Assembly (NCBI RefSeq): GCF_014642835.1 | Contig: NZ_BMJA01000001.1 | Coordinates: forward strand, 407,940-471,939 | Length of the DNA stretch: 64,000 bases | Reading direction: 5' to 3' | Origin: Dyella nitratireducens | GTDB lineage: Bacteria > Pseudomonadota > Gammaproteobacteria > Xanthomonadales > Rhodanobacteraceae | In this document: piece by piece, positions 38,401 through 46,434 of the stretch | Position numbering within the stretch: the first letter of the stretch is position 1 | Layout: each line of letters starts with the position of its first letter | Program-made: the position numbers and the translations under genes | The notes under the pieces: generated by a model | What the model was told of the DNA's origin: nothing | Databases searched by the model: none | The model's input: the letters and a program-made list of their open reading frames with translations, nothing else

Positions 38401-38608
38401 CTTGATTGGCCGACGTAGAACTCTGCGCCGGATTGGTTCCGGACGATGTTGCGGGCGTATTCGTTTGCGCCGAGGCACTTCCCGCCAACACCAAGCCACC
38501 TGTGACACAAACCATCTGCATCGCGATCAGCGATTTGCGAATGGATACGGCCAACAACGCCCTGCTCTTGCCATCGACGGCAAGACAACTACGTTTCACA
38601 GCAAGCAT
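35465..38608 (-). CDS. Large TonB-dependent receptor (galactoside locus)
   Basis: A 1047-residue receptor, longer than average. Signal peptide about 15-47 (ending SASAQ), a Ser/Thr/Gln linker, a TonB-box-like VTVTGTNIRGVD, then a plug with LRGLGAQRTLVLVDGQRIG and GSDAIAGVINIVT, and a barrel ending YMRYQQKF. Xanthomonadales commonly use this type for oligosaccharide uptake; its place beside galactosidases points to galactose-containing glycans (inference). GGGAGGGTGATC precedes the ATG at 38606-38608. The open frame upstream lacks a signal and was discarded. Confidence 0.9.
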   Translation of the reverse strand: MLAVKRSCLAVDGKSRALLAVSIRKSLIAMQMVCVTGGLVLAGSASAQTNTPATSSGTNPAQSSTSANQGATPASNAESSQKPVKELKAVTVTGTNIRGVDMETALPTITITRQDIQRQGFATVGQLLQNLPAAATPDLSRGDAASLGPNQGGTFIDLRGLGAQRTLVLVDGQRIGAVHGGYTDISVIPASIVDHIDVLGSGASAIYGSDAIAGVINIVTIKNFQGVQVDTYAGEYVPHGDGTQAQYSITAGSTTERNSLIGSVSYQYQGSVWGGARPWSAYPQTDHYPYFGLTYSPPNSGVITNSPLTNPNIPNDHTLVLNPGGNSTNLADYSFLQPRSYSADGNVASLANAGSYIYNYNNLSTILSPNRTKNLYLADRYKITPHITAHVELGYNQSWNGGAGGPSYLYSGQSSNPPNLPQFPIVLSAQSYYNPYNVPGQTPQDVQFVRAFPQNLYLNDNTSRNFRYSAGLEGDFGVGEHLFNWDAYYYDSKIRDIDIRPGQYNLINVTQALGPSFMGGDGIVHCGTPGNIIAGCVPLNPLGTITQQMLNYIAINNDEHTGYDEKAFVADISGDVYELPGGDLTIAAGVQHRNESGYDATDPFATAGYSSDYSVEPNSGSFSLNEGYLEVYAPLLKDLPGVQSLSIDAARRWSYYSNFGGTRNYSFKLAWKPIDDVMVRASYSNNFRAPTINDLYQGLYLAGGFTDPCDAVYGPSQYGYSPVVAQRCLTGFGGLPGVAANFRQTDITGTPVQGPNAAGITNSYNGGNPNLKPETAYNSDIGVVYSPSWLPGFNTTIDWWSYNIRNLITGISNNQVLADCYEFGISAACSQFQREGGTGPLAGQIINLMNLETNAGWLKERGWDFGVNYALPEFSVGKFKLALQSTYIATNNVQPTVGAAVQYTAGTSLGNLDGAVWRVRGTFTVSWDWHDFGVDWTVRYFSPLKGPCTYPPPSTTTIFPCTLPNYYAPGVGISPMTQEASATFNDAQVHWKTPWNGTFSLGVNNIFNHVGPYIYGGGFNSGTDSYNDYNASYDIGRFVYMRYQQKF

Positions 38609-38824
38609 GATCACCCTCCCAGTTTTTGCCGCCTTGCGCAGATATGCGTTTCTCCCCTCTGCTGCAGGCAGCTTTGGATATCCGTGGAAATGTCCCCTTC
38701 CACGTTTTTTGGAAAATTCAGGCGCAGACGTCCCCGTCCGGACGATTAGCCGTCCGGTTGAGCGCTTCACCGTTTGTCATGTCAGGCGCTGTCTCCGTAC
38801 TTGCGGCAACAACGCTTCGATCAC

Positions 38825-38851
38825 TCCCTCCCCTGCTTGGCAGGGGAGGGA
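38825..38851. repeat. Palindrome in the gap 38609-39017
   Basis: TCCCTCCCCTGC-TTG-GCAGGGGAGGGA, a 12-bp perfect stem. A partial relative lies near 50931. It and the family B copy at 38893 are the only structures in this 400-base gap. Confidence 0.75.
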
Positions 38852-38892
38852 GCGGGTCCCTGCGGATTGAAATTCAACGTCAAGTAGCCGCC

Positions 38893-38966
38893 GTAGGTTG
38901 GGGTGCAAACCCCAACATTGCCGCACCGATCAGGGTGATGCTGTTGGGGTTTGCACCCCAACCTAC
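38893..38966. repeat. Family B palindromic repeat pair
   Basis: Full pair starting GTAGGTTGGGGTGCAAACC, upstream of the receptor gene and downstream of the kinase genes. Confidence 0.9.
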
Positions 38967-39017
38967 AGCGGCTTCGTTTTGCAATTCAGTATTCAAAAAT
39001 TCTTCGTCTTCGCACCG

Positions 39018-39944
39018 CTAAAGCCGACGTACAACCACATCAGCCACTAGTGCATCCACCTTGCTGCGCTCCGCAAAACCGGTTTCTTCCGATTCCGCAT
39101 TCGCTACGCCGCAGGCCACCGCCAAACGCAGCGCCTGTTCCAGCGGCAGCTCGCGCTTGATCGCCACCGCCATGCCGGCAAGAAAGCAATCGCCAGAACC
39201 CACGGCATTGCGCAGGCGCGCCGAGGCAAGCTGCGCATGCCACACGCCGGTGTCGTCCGCAGCGATGGCGCCCAGTTCGCCCAGCGTCACGACCGGCATC
39301 GCAATGCCGCGCTCACGCAGCGCCGTCACTGCCATGTGCGCTGCCTCGATGTTGATGACGGGATGCCCGACCAGCTCGCTGATCTCGTCACGATTCGGCT
39401 TCACCAGGTACGGCTTTGCATTCACCGCCTGGCGCAACACTTCGCCGCTGGCGTCGACCAGGCAATGCTTGCCGAGGTCGCGCACGTATTCGACCAAGCC
39501 GGCATACAGGTTCTCGGCAAAGCCGCGCGGCAGACTGCCGGAAAGAATCACCAGATCGCTCTTCTGTGCGCTACGGCCGAACTCGCGCAACAGATCGTCC
39601 TGCTCGAGCTGAGTGAGTTGCGGTCCCTGCCCCAGCACTTCGGTAATGCTGCCGCCCGTTTCCTGCAATGCCAGACAGTGGCGTAGCTCGCTTTCGATCT
39701 CCACGCCACGGAACAACACGCCGCGCGCACTCATCTGGCGAGCGATAAACGCCTGGTACGCGTCATCCACCGGGCCAACCAGACGCACGCGCTCACCGAG
39801 CGACGCGATGGTCTGCGCGACATGCACGCCTTTGCCGCCGGGATAGATTCTTTCGTCGCGTACCCGATGCACTTCGCCGGGCGTCAAGGCATCGATCTGG
39901 ATGAAACGATCGATCGCAGTATTGAAGCCGGCGACGGTGATCAT
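39018..39944 (-). CDS. PfkB-family sugar-phosphate kinase (LacC/FruK-like)
   Basis: A 308-residue ribokinase-fold enzyme. PGGKGVHVAQTIASLG near 37 binds sugar phosphate and NAVGSGDCFLAG near 252 holds the catalytic aspartate. The N-terminus MITVAGFNTAIDRFIQ is like 1-phosphofructokinase and tagatose-6-phosphate kinase. Beside agaS and an aldolase it most likely phosphorylates tagatose-6-phosphate to the 1,6-bisphosphate (inference). It overlaps the next kinase gene by four bases. Confidence 0.85.
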   Translation of the reverse strand: MITVAGFNTAIDRFIQIDALTPGEVHRVRDERIYPGGKGVHVAQTIASLGERVRLVGPVDDAYQAFIARQMSARGVLFRGVEIESELRHCLALQETGGSITEVLGQGPQLTQLEQDDLLREFGRSAQKSDLVILSGSLPRGFAENLYAGLVEYVRDLGKHCLVDASGEVLRQAVNAKPYLVKPNRDEISELVGHPVINIEAAHMAVTALRERGIAMPVVTLGELGAIAADDTGVWHAQLASARLRNAVGSGDCFLAGMAVAIKRELPLEQALRLAVACGVANAESEETGFAERSKVDALVADVVVRRL

Positions 39945-40873
39945 GGTGTTTCCCTCATCAAGGTCTCTGCCTCAATCGCCGTGGCTTGCCGCGTGGTGCC
40001 GCCAACGCCACGCGTGGACAGGCCGCCGCACGCACTGCCCCAGCGCATGCAATCGACCCACGGCATGTCGCGCAGCCAGGCATGCAGGAAACCGGCATCG
40101 AAGGAATCACCGGCGCCCGTGGTGTCGATGGCATGGATGGGATAAGCGGGCACGTTCAACCATTGCTCACCTTGCAAGCTTGTAGCGCCTTGCCGCCCGC
40201 GCTTCACCACGGTGCGCGTGTGTCCGTTCTGTGCGAAGCGCAACGCAGCATGCAGGTCGCTGCAACCGGTGATGGCCAGCAGCTCCTTTTCGTTGGGCAG
40301 AAAGATGTCGACTTCGCTCAAGGTCTCGAGCAGATCGTCGCCCCATTGCTGTGCAGGGTCGAAGCCCGGATCGAGTGATGTACTCAACCCGGCCGACTTC
40401 GCGCGCGCAAACAGTTCTCGACATCCCGCGCGCAAACCCTTTTGCAGGTAATACGAGGAGATATGCAGATGGCTGGCGGCTTGCAGCCATTCGTCCACGA
40501 TTTCATCGGCACGCAGTTCCGACATCGCGCCAGGAAAGGTCACCAGCGCGCGGTCCTGCGGCGTGGACAACGATGCCGTCACACCCGTGCGCAACGCAGG
40601 ATCGGGACTCAGCGACGACACATCGATGCCTGCATCGCGCAAGGCCTGCATGCAGAACAGGCCGGACGCATCGGTTCCCAGCAAGCCGTGAAACATCACC
40701 CGGTTGCCCAGGCGCGCCAGGCCCATCGCACAAATCATCGACGAGCTGCCCGGCGTCATCACGAAATCATCGGCCAGCACTTCGCAGCCTGGCGCGGGAA
40801 AGGCATGGCAGCCCTTGAACACGAAATCGACATTGATTTCGCCGATCACCAGGATGCGCGCGGGCGATGTCAT
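39941..40873 (-). CDS. PfkB-family sugar kinase
   Basis: A 310-residue ribokinase-like kinase. VIGEINVDFVF starts the fold, TPGSSSMICAMGLARLG contacts sugar, and DTTGAGDSFDAGF near 250 carries the anion hole and catalytic base. The substrate is not obvious; galactosamine, N-acetylgalactosamine or tagatose are the context-based candidates. It overlaps agaS and the LacC-like kinase by four bases each, so the three are one coupled operon read agaS - this gene - LacC-like kinase. Confidence 0.82.
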   Translation of the reverse strand: MTSPARILVIGEINVDFVFKGCHAFPAPGCEVLADDFVMTPGSSSMICAMGLARLGNRVMFHGLLGTDASGLFCMQALRDAGIDVSSLSPDPALRTGVTASLSTPQDRALVTFPGAMSELRADEIVDEWLQAASHLHISSYYLQKGLRAGCRELFARAKSAGLSTSLDPGFDPAQQWGDDLLETLSEVDIFLPNEKELLAITGCSDLHAALRFAQNGHTRTVVKRGRQGATSLQGEQWLNVPAYPIHAIDTTGAGDSFDAGFLHAWLRDMPWVDCMRWGSACGGLSTRGVGGTTRQATAIEAETLMRETP

Positions 40874-42027
40874 GGCGTCGCTCCATGCAACGCGAAATCC
40901 TCAACGACGCGCGTCAACACGCCTTCGGAAGGTGTATCCGGCTTGCCGCCCAATTGCAGGCAGCGGAAGAACGCCAGCAATTGCCCTGCCACCACGCCTG
41001 CCAGCAAGGGCGGCACATCCGGGTTCGATGCGCTTGCCGAAGTCGTGATCGCAACATCGCCCATGGAGAGCACATCCGCCGGAATCTCATCGCCCACGAT
41101 GAGCTTGGCCATGCCAAGTTGCTTGCGCGACAACTCACGCAGCAGGTCGCATTCGTAGCGGCGCACGGCGGGATCGGCCGACAGCACGGCCACCACCATC
41201 GTGTGCGGATGGACGAAGGACATCGGCCCATGGCGCAGGCCAAGAAAGGTTTCCGCCATCGTGACGACCTTGCCGCCGGTCATCTCCAGCATCTTCAAGG
41301 CGCCTTCGCGCGCAGCACCGAAAGCGGCACCGCTGCCCAGATAGACGGCCGAATGCATATCGCGCCGGGCCAGTGCGGCAATGGCATCGGCATGCGTATC
41401 GAAAATGCCTTGCGCATTCGCCGCCGCTTTCTCGATGGCTTCGGCAGTCATGGCGTCACGCAGCAAACCCAGACCGCCCAGCAGCAGATTGGTAAAGCTG
41501 CTGGTCATCACCAGGCTGCGGTCGTTGGTGCGCTCATCCAGCACGAGCGCACTCACGCGTGGCTCATCACGATACTGCGTGGCCAGCTTGCCCTCGGCAT
41601 TGCAGGTGATCACCAGATGCCGCCATGCCGGCGCCTCGGCCAGCACGGTGTTCACCACGGCGGCGCTTTCCGGGCTATCGCCCGAACGCGCCAGCGAAAT
41701 CAGCAAGCCAGGCCCCGGCGGCAGTACGCTGCGCCAATGCGTGAGCAAGGTGCCTGCGGCGATCGCCTGCACCGGCAACCCCAAACTCGCCTGCAGCAGC
41801 GGCGCCAGGCACTCGCCAATGTAGATGGAGCTGCCCGAGCCGGTCAGCACGATATGCGCAGGGCGTGGATCGAGGGCTCTGGTCAACAAGGATTGCGCTG
41901 CCGAGGCGTGAGTCAGCTGGAAAGTGCCCTCCCACGTGGCAGGTTGCTGCAGGATCTCGCGCAGGGTGTCGGCGTAGCCGGCGGCGCGCTGTACCTCGGC
42001 GGGTCTTTCCAGCAAGGCTGCCAGCAT
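40870..42027 (-). CDS. agaS: Galactosamine-6-phosphate deaminase/isomerase AgaS
   Basis: A 385-residue protein with two SIS domains (LTGSGSSIYIGE, SFARSGDSPES-like LARSGDSPESAAV; then VYLGSGAAFGAAREGALKMLE and GLRHGPMSFV). Length and the C-terminal PDTPSEG...RVVEDF block closely follow E. coli AgaS, which converts galactosamine-6-phosphate to tagatose-6-phosphate and ammonia. The ATG at 42025-42027 gives the family length; an ATG at 42063 would put an AgaR-like operator inside the gene. It heads a coupled operon with two kinases and is divergent from the aldolase. Confidence 0.88.
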   Translation of the reverse strand: MLAALLERPAEVQRAAGYADTLREILQQPATWEGTFQLTHASAAQSLLTRALDPRPAHIVLTGSGSSIYIGECLAPLLQASLGLPVQAIAAGTLLTHWRSVLPPGPGLLISLARSGDSPESAAVVNTVLAEAPAWRHLVITCNAEGKLATQYRDEPRVSALVLDERTNDRSLVMTSSFTNLLLGGLGLLRDAMTAEAIEKAAANAQGIFDTHADAIAALARRDMHSAVYLGSGAAFGAAREGALKMLEMTGGKVVTMAETFLGLRHGPMSFVHPHTMVVAVLSADPAVRRYECDLLRELSRKQLGMAKLIVGDEIPADVLSMGDVAITTSASASNPDVPPLLAGVVAGQLLAFFRCLQLGGKPDTPSEGVLTRVVEDFALHGATP

Positions 42028-42050
42028 GTCGTTTTCTTTCGTTTTCTTAT
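42028..42050. promoter_or_regulatory. AgaR-like operator between agaS and the aldolase
   Basis: The plus strand reads GTTTTCTTTCGTTTTCTTAT, matching the TTTCGTTTTCTTT-type core known for AgaR sites. It touches the agaS start and lies about 70 bases before the aldolase start, so it could control both divergent units. A related 14-bp palindrome, AGCTTTCGAAAGCT, lies inside the aldolase gene at 42139-42152. Confidence 0.55.
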
Positions 42051-42119
42051 GAAGACTTGACATTTTGTCCAATTCGCCCGAATGTGAAACCATTCGATGA
42101 CGCCTCCAGAGTATTCGAA

Positions 42120-43037
42120 ATGAAAGATCAGTTACAAGAGCTTTCGAAAGCTTCCGAAAAATTTTCCAAGCTTGCACTTTCCCATGGCAAGCGCACCCGT
42201 CTATGGCGCCTGATGTACGGCCATGGCCCACGCAACGGCAGCCTCCTGGTACTGCCGCTGGACCAGGGCCTGGAACACGGCCCCACCGATTTCTTTCCCA
42301 ACCCGCCGGCCATCGACCCGGACTACCAGTTCCGCCTTGCCGTGGAGGGTAATTTCTCCGCCATCGCCCTGGGTGTTGGCCTGGCGGAAAAGTACATGGG
42401 TGAGTGGTGCGGGCGGATTCCGCTGATTCTCAAGCTCAACGGCAAAACCAACATTCCCAGCGACGCCGAAGCCACCTCCCCCCTGTTCGCCTCGGTCGAA
42501 GACGCGGTGCGCCTGGGTGCGGACGCGGTCGGCTACACCATGTATGTCGGCTCGCCGCGCCAGCACGACGAATTCCGCCAGTTCGAAAAAGTGCGCCAGG
42601 ATTGCGAGCGCTTCGGCATGCCGCTGGTGCTGTGGTCGTACCCGCGCGGTGCCGCGATCGATGCCAAGGGCGGCAAGGGCAGTCTGTACGCGCAGGATTA
42701 CGCCGCGCGTGTGGCGCTGGAACTGGGTGCAGACATCGTGAAGCTGCATGAGCCCGATGACAGTACCGCCAACGCACCCAAGCCGTACAACGCGCTGCAG
42801 GAAGATGCCGCAGCACGTACGCAGCGCGTCGTGCGTTCGGCCGGACGCACCATGGTGTTGTTCTCCGGCGGCGAGAAGAACGACGACGACACGGCGGTGC
42901 TGCGCAAGGTGGAGTTCTACATGGCATCCGGCGCCACCGGCGTGATGTTCGGCCGCAACATGTGGCTGCGCCCGCTCGACCAGGCGATTGCGCTGGTGCG
43001 GCAGGTGCATCAGATCATGGTGAAGCATCCGCGCTGA
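42120..43037 (+). CDS. Class I aldolase of the DhnA/FbaB family
   Basis: A 305-residue aldolase of the archaeal-type class I group: LVLPLDQGLEHGP near 40, the substrate motif LKLNGKTNIP, WSYPRGAAID, DIVKLHEP with the Schiff-base lysine, and FSGGEKNDDD phosphate loop. In this locus it most likely splits tagatose-1,6-bisphosphate (or fructose-1,6-bisphosphate) to triose phosphates. This is unusual, since aga loci normally carry the class II aldolase. ATG at 42120 gives the family N-terminus; the open frame upstream overlaps agaS antisense and was rejected. Confidence 0.88.
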   Translation: MKDQLQELSKASEKFSKLALSHGKRTRLWRLMYGHGPRNGSLLVLPLDQGLEHGPTDFFPNPPAIDPDYQFRLAVEGNFSAIALGVGLAEKYMGEWCGRIPLILKLNGKTNIPSDAEATSPLFASVEDAVRLGADAVGYTMYVGSPRQHDEFRQFEKVRQDCERFGMPLVLWSYPRGAAIDAKGGKGSLYAQDYAARVALELGADIVKLHEPDDSTANAPKPYNALQEDAAARTQRVVRSAGRTMVLFSGGEKNDDDTAVLRKVEFYMASGATGVMFGRNMWLRPLDQAIALVRQVHQIMVKHPR

Positions 43038-43047
43038 GTGTTGAAGC

Positions 43048-43120
43048 GTAGGTTGGGGTGCAAACCCCAACATCGCCATGCTGACTATCACGCCATGTTG
43101 GGGTTTGCACCCCAACCTAC
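43048..43120. repeat. Family B palindromic repeat pair
   Basis: Full pair 10 bases after the aldolase stop codon; likely acts as a 3' hairpin. Confidence 0.9.
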
Positions 43121-43142
43121 GCACTCATAATCTTTCATATGT

Positions 43143-43199
43143 CGTGTGCTTCGCACGCCGTGTTTGTACTGGATTCCGGCCTTCGCCGGAATGACGGCA
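43143..43199. repeat. Family A half unit
   Basis: One unit (CTGGATTCCGGCCTTCGCCG and flank GTGCTTCGCACGCCGTG) without its inverted partner. Confidence 0.7.
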
Positions 43200-43236
43200 T
43201 GTAGTATCCGAGCCATCCAGACATCTCTAGCCAGCC

Positions 43237-44490
43237 ATGCCAAACAGCCAGCGCAAACCAGCCACGCCACACTGGTCCTTCCGCACCCAAACCCGCGCCG
43301 GCTGCTTCTGCTGCGCGCCACCCCACGGCGCCGGCACCATCCAGGCAAGCAGCAAAAACCCGCTGCAAACGGCCCCTGGCCACAACAAAAGCGATCTGCA
43401 GCTTAAAGACTTCAAACCACGCAGCATGCTACGCGTACCGAAGACGCGCATCGAGCAACCACGCTTTCCGGTGATCGACGCGCACACACATCTCACCTGG
43501 TCCACCCACGTACGCAACGGCGTATCCGTGGGCGAAGACATCACCGTGTTCGCCAAGCCGGAAGACTTGCTGCCCGTGATGGACCGCAAAGGCATACGCA
43601 CCCTGGTCAATCTCACGGGTGGTGTCGGCAAGGGCTTGGAGCAAAGCATCGAACTGTTCGACAAGGCGGCGCCAGGGCGTTTCATCACACTCACCGAGCC
43701 GTCGTTCGGACACGTTCCGCAAGCAAACTATCCGCAGTTGCAAGCAGATGCCATCGCGCATGCCCATCGCGTCGGTGCGCGCGGTTTGAAACTGCTGAAA
43801 ACGCTAGGGCTGTATCTGCGCGAACAACTCGACAGCGGTCCGCTGGTAGCCATCGATGACCGCCGCTTCGATCCGATGTGGGAAGCCTGTGCCGCTTACG
43901 ACATGCCGGTATTCATGCATGTTTCCGATCCAGAGGCATTTTTCCTCCCGACCGACGCCAACAACGAGCGCTACGAAGAACTGAGCAAGCACCCGGACTG
44001 GTCGTTCTACGGTCCCGAATTTCCCAGCAACGAGGAACTGCTTGCCGCACGCGACCGCGTGATCGCACGTCACCCCAAGACCACCTTCGCACTCATGCAC
44101 GTCGGCAATTGGGCCGAGAATCTCGAAGCCGTAGCCGATTGCCTCGACCGCTTTCCCAACACCCTGGTGGACATCAGCGCGCGCATCGGTGAACTCGGGC
44201 GCCAGCCGCGCACGGCGCAGCGCTTTTTCGATCGGTATCAGGATCGCATCCTGTTCGGCACCGACGCCGTGCCCTCTCCCTACGGCGACGACGTGCCGCA
44301 ACAGCTGTTCTGCGACGAGCTCTACGATATCTACTACCGCTTCCTCGAAACCGAGGACGAATACTTCGACTATGCCCCCGCCGAGACACCCCCTCAGGGC
44401 CGCTGGTCCATCTATGGGCTGGGCCTGAAAGACAGCGTGCTGCGCAAGATATACCATGACAACGCCGTCAGACTGCTGGGGATGCGCTGA
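43237..44490 (+). CDS. Metal-dependent amidohydrolase (PF04909 type)
   Basis: A TIM-barrel hydrolase of 417 residues from the first ATG. Metal motifs: VIDAHTHLTW, MHVSDPEAFF, ALMHVGNWAEN and LFGTDAVPSP. The conserved LKDFKPRSML lies just before the barrel, so the true start is at or before about 43400; the first 50 residues are Cys/Pro-rich, not a clean signal peptide, so the start is uncertain. The substrate is unknown. It is not NagA-like, so it is not an obvious GalNAc-6-phosphate deacetylase. Its last four codons form the left arm of the large palindrome that follows. Confidence 0.78.
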   Translation: MPNSQRKPATPHWSFRTQTRAGCFCCAPPHGAGTIQASSKNPLQTAPGHNKSDLQLKDFKPRSMLRVPKTRIEQPRFPVIDAHTHLTWSTHVRNGVSVGEDITVFAKPEDLLPVMDRKGIRTLVNLTGGVGKGLEQSIELFDKAAPGRFITLTEPSFGHVPQANYPQLQADAIAHAHRVGARGLKLLKTLGLYLREQLDSGPLVAIDDRRFDPMWEACAAYDMPVFMHVSDPEAFFLPTDANNERYEELSKHPDWSFYGPEFPSNEELLAARDRVIARHPKTTFALMHVGNWAENLEAVADCLDRFPNTLVDISARIGELGRQPRTAQRFFDRYQDRILFGTDAVPSPYGDDVPQQLFCDELYDIYYRFLETEDEYFDYAPAETPPQGRWSIYGLGLKDSVLRKIYHDNAVRLLGMR

Positions 44491-44748
44491 TCCATTCTAC
44501 GTGGGTGGCATGATGTCCAGAAGGCTTGCAGGGTGTGTTGCGCGGCGCCGGGAAGACTGGCCGTCTTGCCAAGCCGCGCGGCGCAGCCTGCGAGCCTTCT
44601 GGACATCACCCTTCGGGCCGGCCCTGTCTGTCCGCATCTCTTCGGTCCATCGTCTCGACAGACGGCCAGTCTGCCTTCGCCGATGGCCCTGCGATCTGCG
44701 AACAGACAGGGCCGGTGACACCCACGTAGAATGGATCAGCGCATCCCC
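44478..44748. other. Three-way-junction palindromic element
   Basis: Perfect 30-bp inverted arms at 44478-44507 and 44719-44748 (ending GTGGGTG and starting CACCCAC) enclose two long hairpins. Hairpin 1 (44511-44608) starts with a perfect 16-bp stem TGATGTCCAGAAGGCT; hairpin 2 (44618-44715) with a perfect 14-bp stem CCGGCCCTGTCTGT. The tips, AGACTGGCCGTCT at 44554 and AGACGGCCAGTCT at 44660, are each palindromic and complementary to one another. The left arm overlaps the amidohydrolase stop codon. No coding role is seen. Confidence 0.85.
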
Positions 44749-44763
44749 TGAGCTTCCGTCGTC

Positions 44764-45570
44764 ATGAATGAATCCCGCGCCGCCGCCCCCACGCAACGCC
44801 TGCTTGTTGAAGAGCGCCGACGCCTGATCGTCGAATACATCGAAGGCAACGGACGCGCCACGGTCGAAGAACTCGCCGCCCGTTTTGGCACCTCCACCGT
44901 CACCATCCGCAACGACCTGGAATCGCTGGCCCGCGTCGGCGCCATCGCCCGCTCGCACGGCGGCGCACTACCCGCCACGCAAACCTTCACCAACGACGTG
45001 CCCTTGAACATCAAGGAAACGCGCTCCCATCCGCAAAAACTGCGCATCGGCCAAGCCGCCGCCAAGCTCATCAACGAGGGCGACACCATCATCCTCGATT
45101 CCGGCTCCACCACTGCGGAAATCGCGCGGCAGATCCGACAGATGAAATTCGAGTCGCTGACGGTGGTGACCAATGCGCTCAATATCGCATTGGAGCTATC
45201 CGGCCTGCCCAACATCCGCGTGATGATGCTCGGCGGCCTGCTGCGTCCAACCGCCTATTCGCTGGTAGGCCCGGACGCGGAACAGGCGTTGTCGCGTATC
45301 TCGGCTGACAAGTTGTTTCTGGGCGTGGATGGTATTGATCCGCTGGTTGGCGTCACTACTCCCGATCCGCTGGAAGCGTCACTCAATGCTTTGATGATTC
45401 GAGTTTCCCGAGAGACCATCGCGGTATTCGATGCCAGCAAGCTGGGGCAGCGCAGCCTTTCGGTGATTACGCCGGTGTCGACGTTGAATACGGTAATTAC
45501 TGATGAAAGCGCGCCGGAGGAGATGGTGGAGGCGCTGCGTGGTGCGGGTGTGAATGTAATGCTGGTCTGA
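44764..45570 (+). CDS. agaR: DeoR/GlpR-family regulator, AgaR-like
   Basis: A 268-residue regulator. N-terminal winged helix (about 14-70) with ERRRLIVEYIEGNGRATVEELA and GTSTVTIRNDLESLARVG; C-terminal DeoR sensor domain with DSGSTTAEIA and SDKLFLGVDGID-like motifs that bind a sugar phosphate. Beside agaS, kinases and an aldolase it is the likely repressor of the amino-sugar genes, released by galactosamine- or tagatose-phosphate. An AgaR-like site in the agaS-aldolase gap supports this. Its promoter must lie in or next to the large palindrome ending 15 bases upstream. Confidence 0.82.
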   Translation: MNESRAAAPTQRLLVEERRRLIVEYIEGNGRATVEELAARFGTSTVTIRNDLESLARVGAIARSHGGALPATQTFTNDVPLNIKETRSHPQKLRIGQAAAKLINEGDTIILDSGSTTAEIARQIRQMKFESLTVVTNALNIALELSGLPNIRVMMLGGLLRPTAYSLVGPDAEQALSRISADKLFLGVDGIDPLVGVTTPDPLEASLNALMIRVSRETIAVFDASKLGQRSLSVITPVSTLNTVITDESAPEEMVEALRGAGVNVMLV

Positions 45571-45583
45571 AGACCTATTTCTC

Positions 45584-45657
45584 GTAGGTTGGGGTGCAAA
45601 CCCCAACGTCGTGGTCTACACACGCAGGGCAATGTTGGGGTTTGCACCCCAACCTAC
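45584..45657. repeat. Family B palindromic repeat pair
   Basis: Full pair between the regulator stop and the methyltransferase stop, in a convergent gap. Confidence 0.9.
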
Positions 45658-45666
45658 AAAATCGAA

Positions 45667-46272
45667 TCAAATCGACTGCGCTCGCTCCAACGCCGCCACC
45701 TGCCTCTCCAGCCGCGGCCCCAAATAACAATGCGACCCGCACGCCAACAACCCCACCTCGCGAAACTCCCGCAAATACCAAGCCGGTGAGCGCAGCGTCA
45801 GCTCATGCCGATCGCCTTCCAAGTCATCGCGATTAGTGAACACCTCCAGAAACGCAATCCCTTCCAGCATCTCCCCAATGCCGATCAAACCGGCGCGAAT
45901 CTCCGCCGGCTTCAGGTAATGCAACACATCCGTGCATACGATCACATCAAAACGCGTATCGAAGCGCAGATGCGCCAGTTGCTCGAAGCGTGCCAAGCCA
46001 ATATTCCGGCGGCTTCCATAGCGACGCACGGCATACTCACTGGAATCCAGCCCGCGGTACTCAACGCCCGGCCGCAAGGCCAGCAGCGGTGCCCGCCACA
46101 CACCCTCCCCGCAGCCCACATCAAGCACATTGCGGATCGGCCGGCCCAGGTAATACTCCGCCTGCGCCACCACCATCGCCACCTTGCGCTTCAACGCCGC
46201 CGTCGAGCGCACGGCATGCTTTGGATCGCGGTACCACTTGTCGAAATAGGCCTGATCGTAAGTTTTGCGCAT
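45667..46272 (-). CDS. Class I SAM-dependent methyltransferase
   Basis: A 201-residue methyltransferase with motif I VLDVGCGEGVWRAPLLAL near 49, GLDSSEYAV (motif II) and FDVIVCTDVLHYL (motif IV). The substrate is unknown; the small size and absence of added domains fit small-molecule methylation. It converges with agaR and diverges from the DUF1800 gene. Confidence 0.85.
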   Translation of the reverse strand: MRKTYDQAYFDKWYRDPKHAVRSTAALKRKVAMVVAQAEYYLGRPIRNVLDVGCGEGVWRAPLLALRPGVEYRGLDSSEYAVRRYGSRRNIGLARFEQLAHLRFDTRFDVIVCTDVLHYLKPAEIRAGLIGIGEMLEGIAFLEVFTNRDDLEGDRHELTLRSPAWYLREFREVGLLACGSHCYLGPRLERQVAALERAQSI

Positions 46273-46434
46273 GCTTCAGCTCCATGGGATCGACGATGGT
46301 AACCGTGCTTTAACAGGCAGAGCGCAAATTCGTGAATCACAGCCGAATATTTCTTTACGCTTGAGCCTGGCCCGGTCAGCGCAGCAAGCAGCCGGACGTT
46401 GAGGGCCTATGCGCCAACGGGGAAGCCACCCACC

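Noticed and set aside
43237-44490. Amidohydrolase as N-acetylgalactosamine-6-phosphate deacetylase
   Set aside because: The metal motifs are of the PF04909 type, not NagA/AgaA, so context alone is not enough to assign this step.
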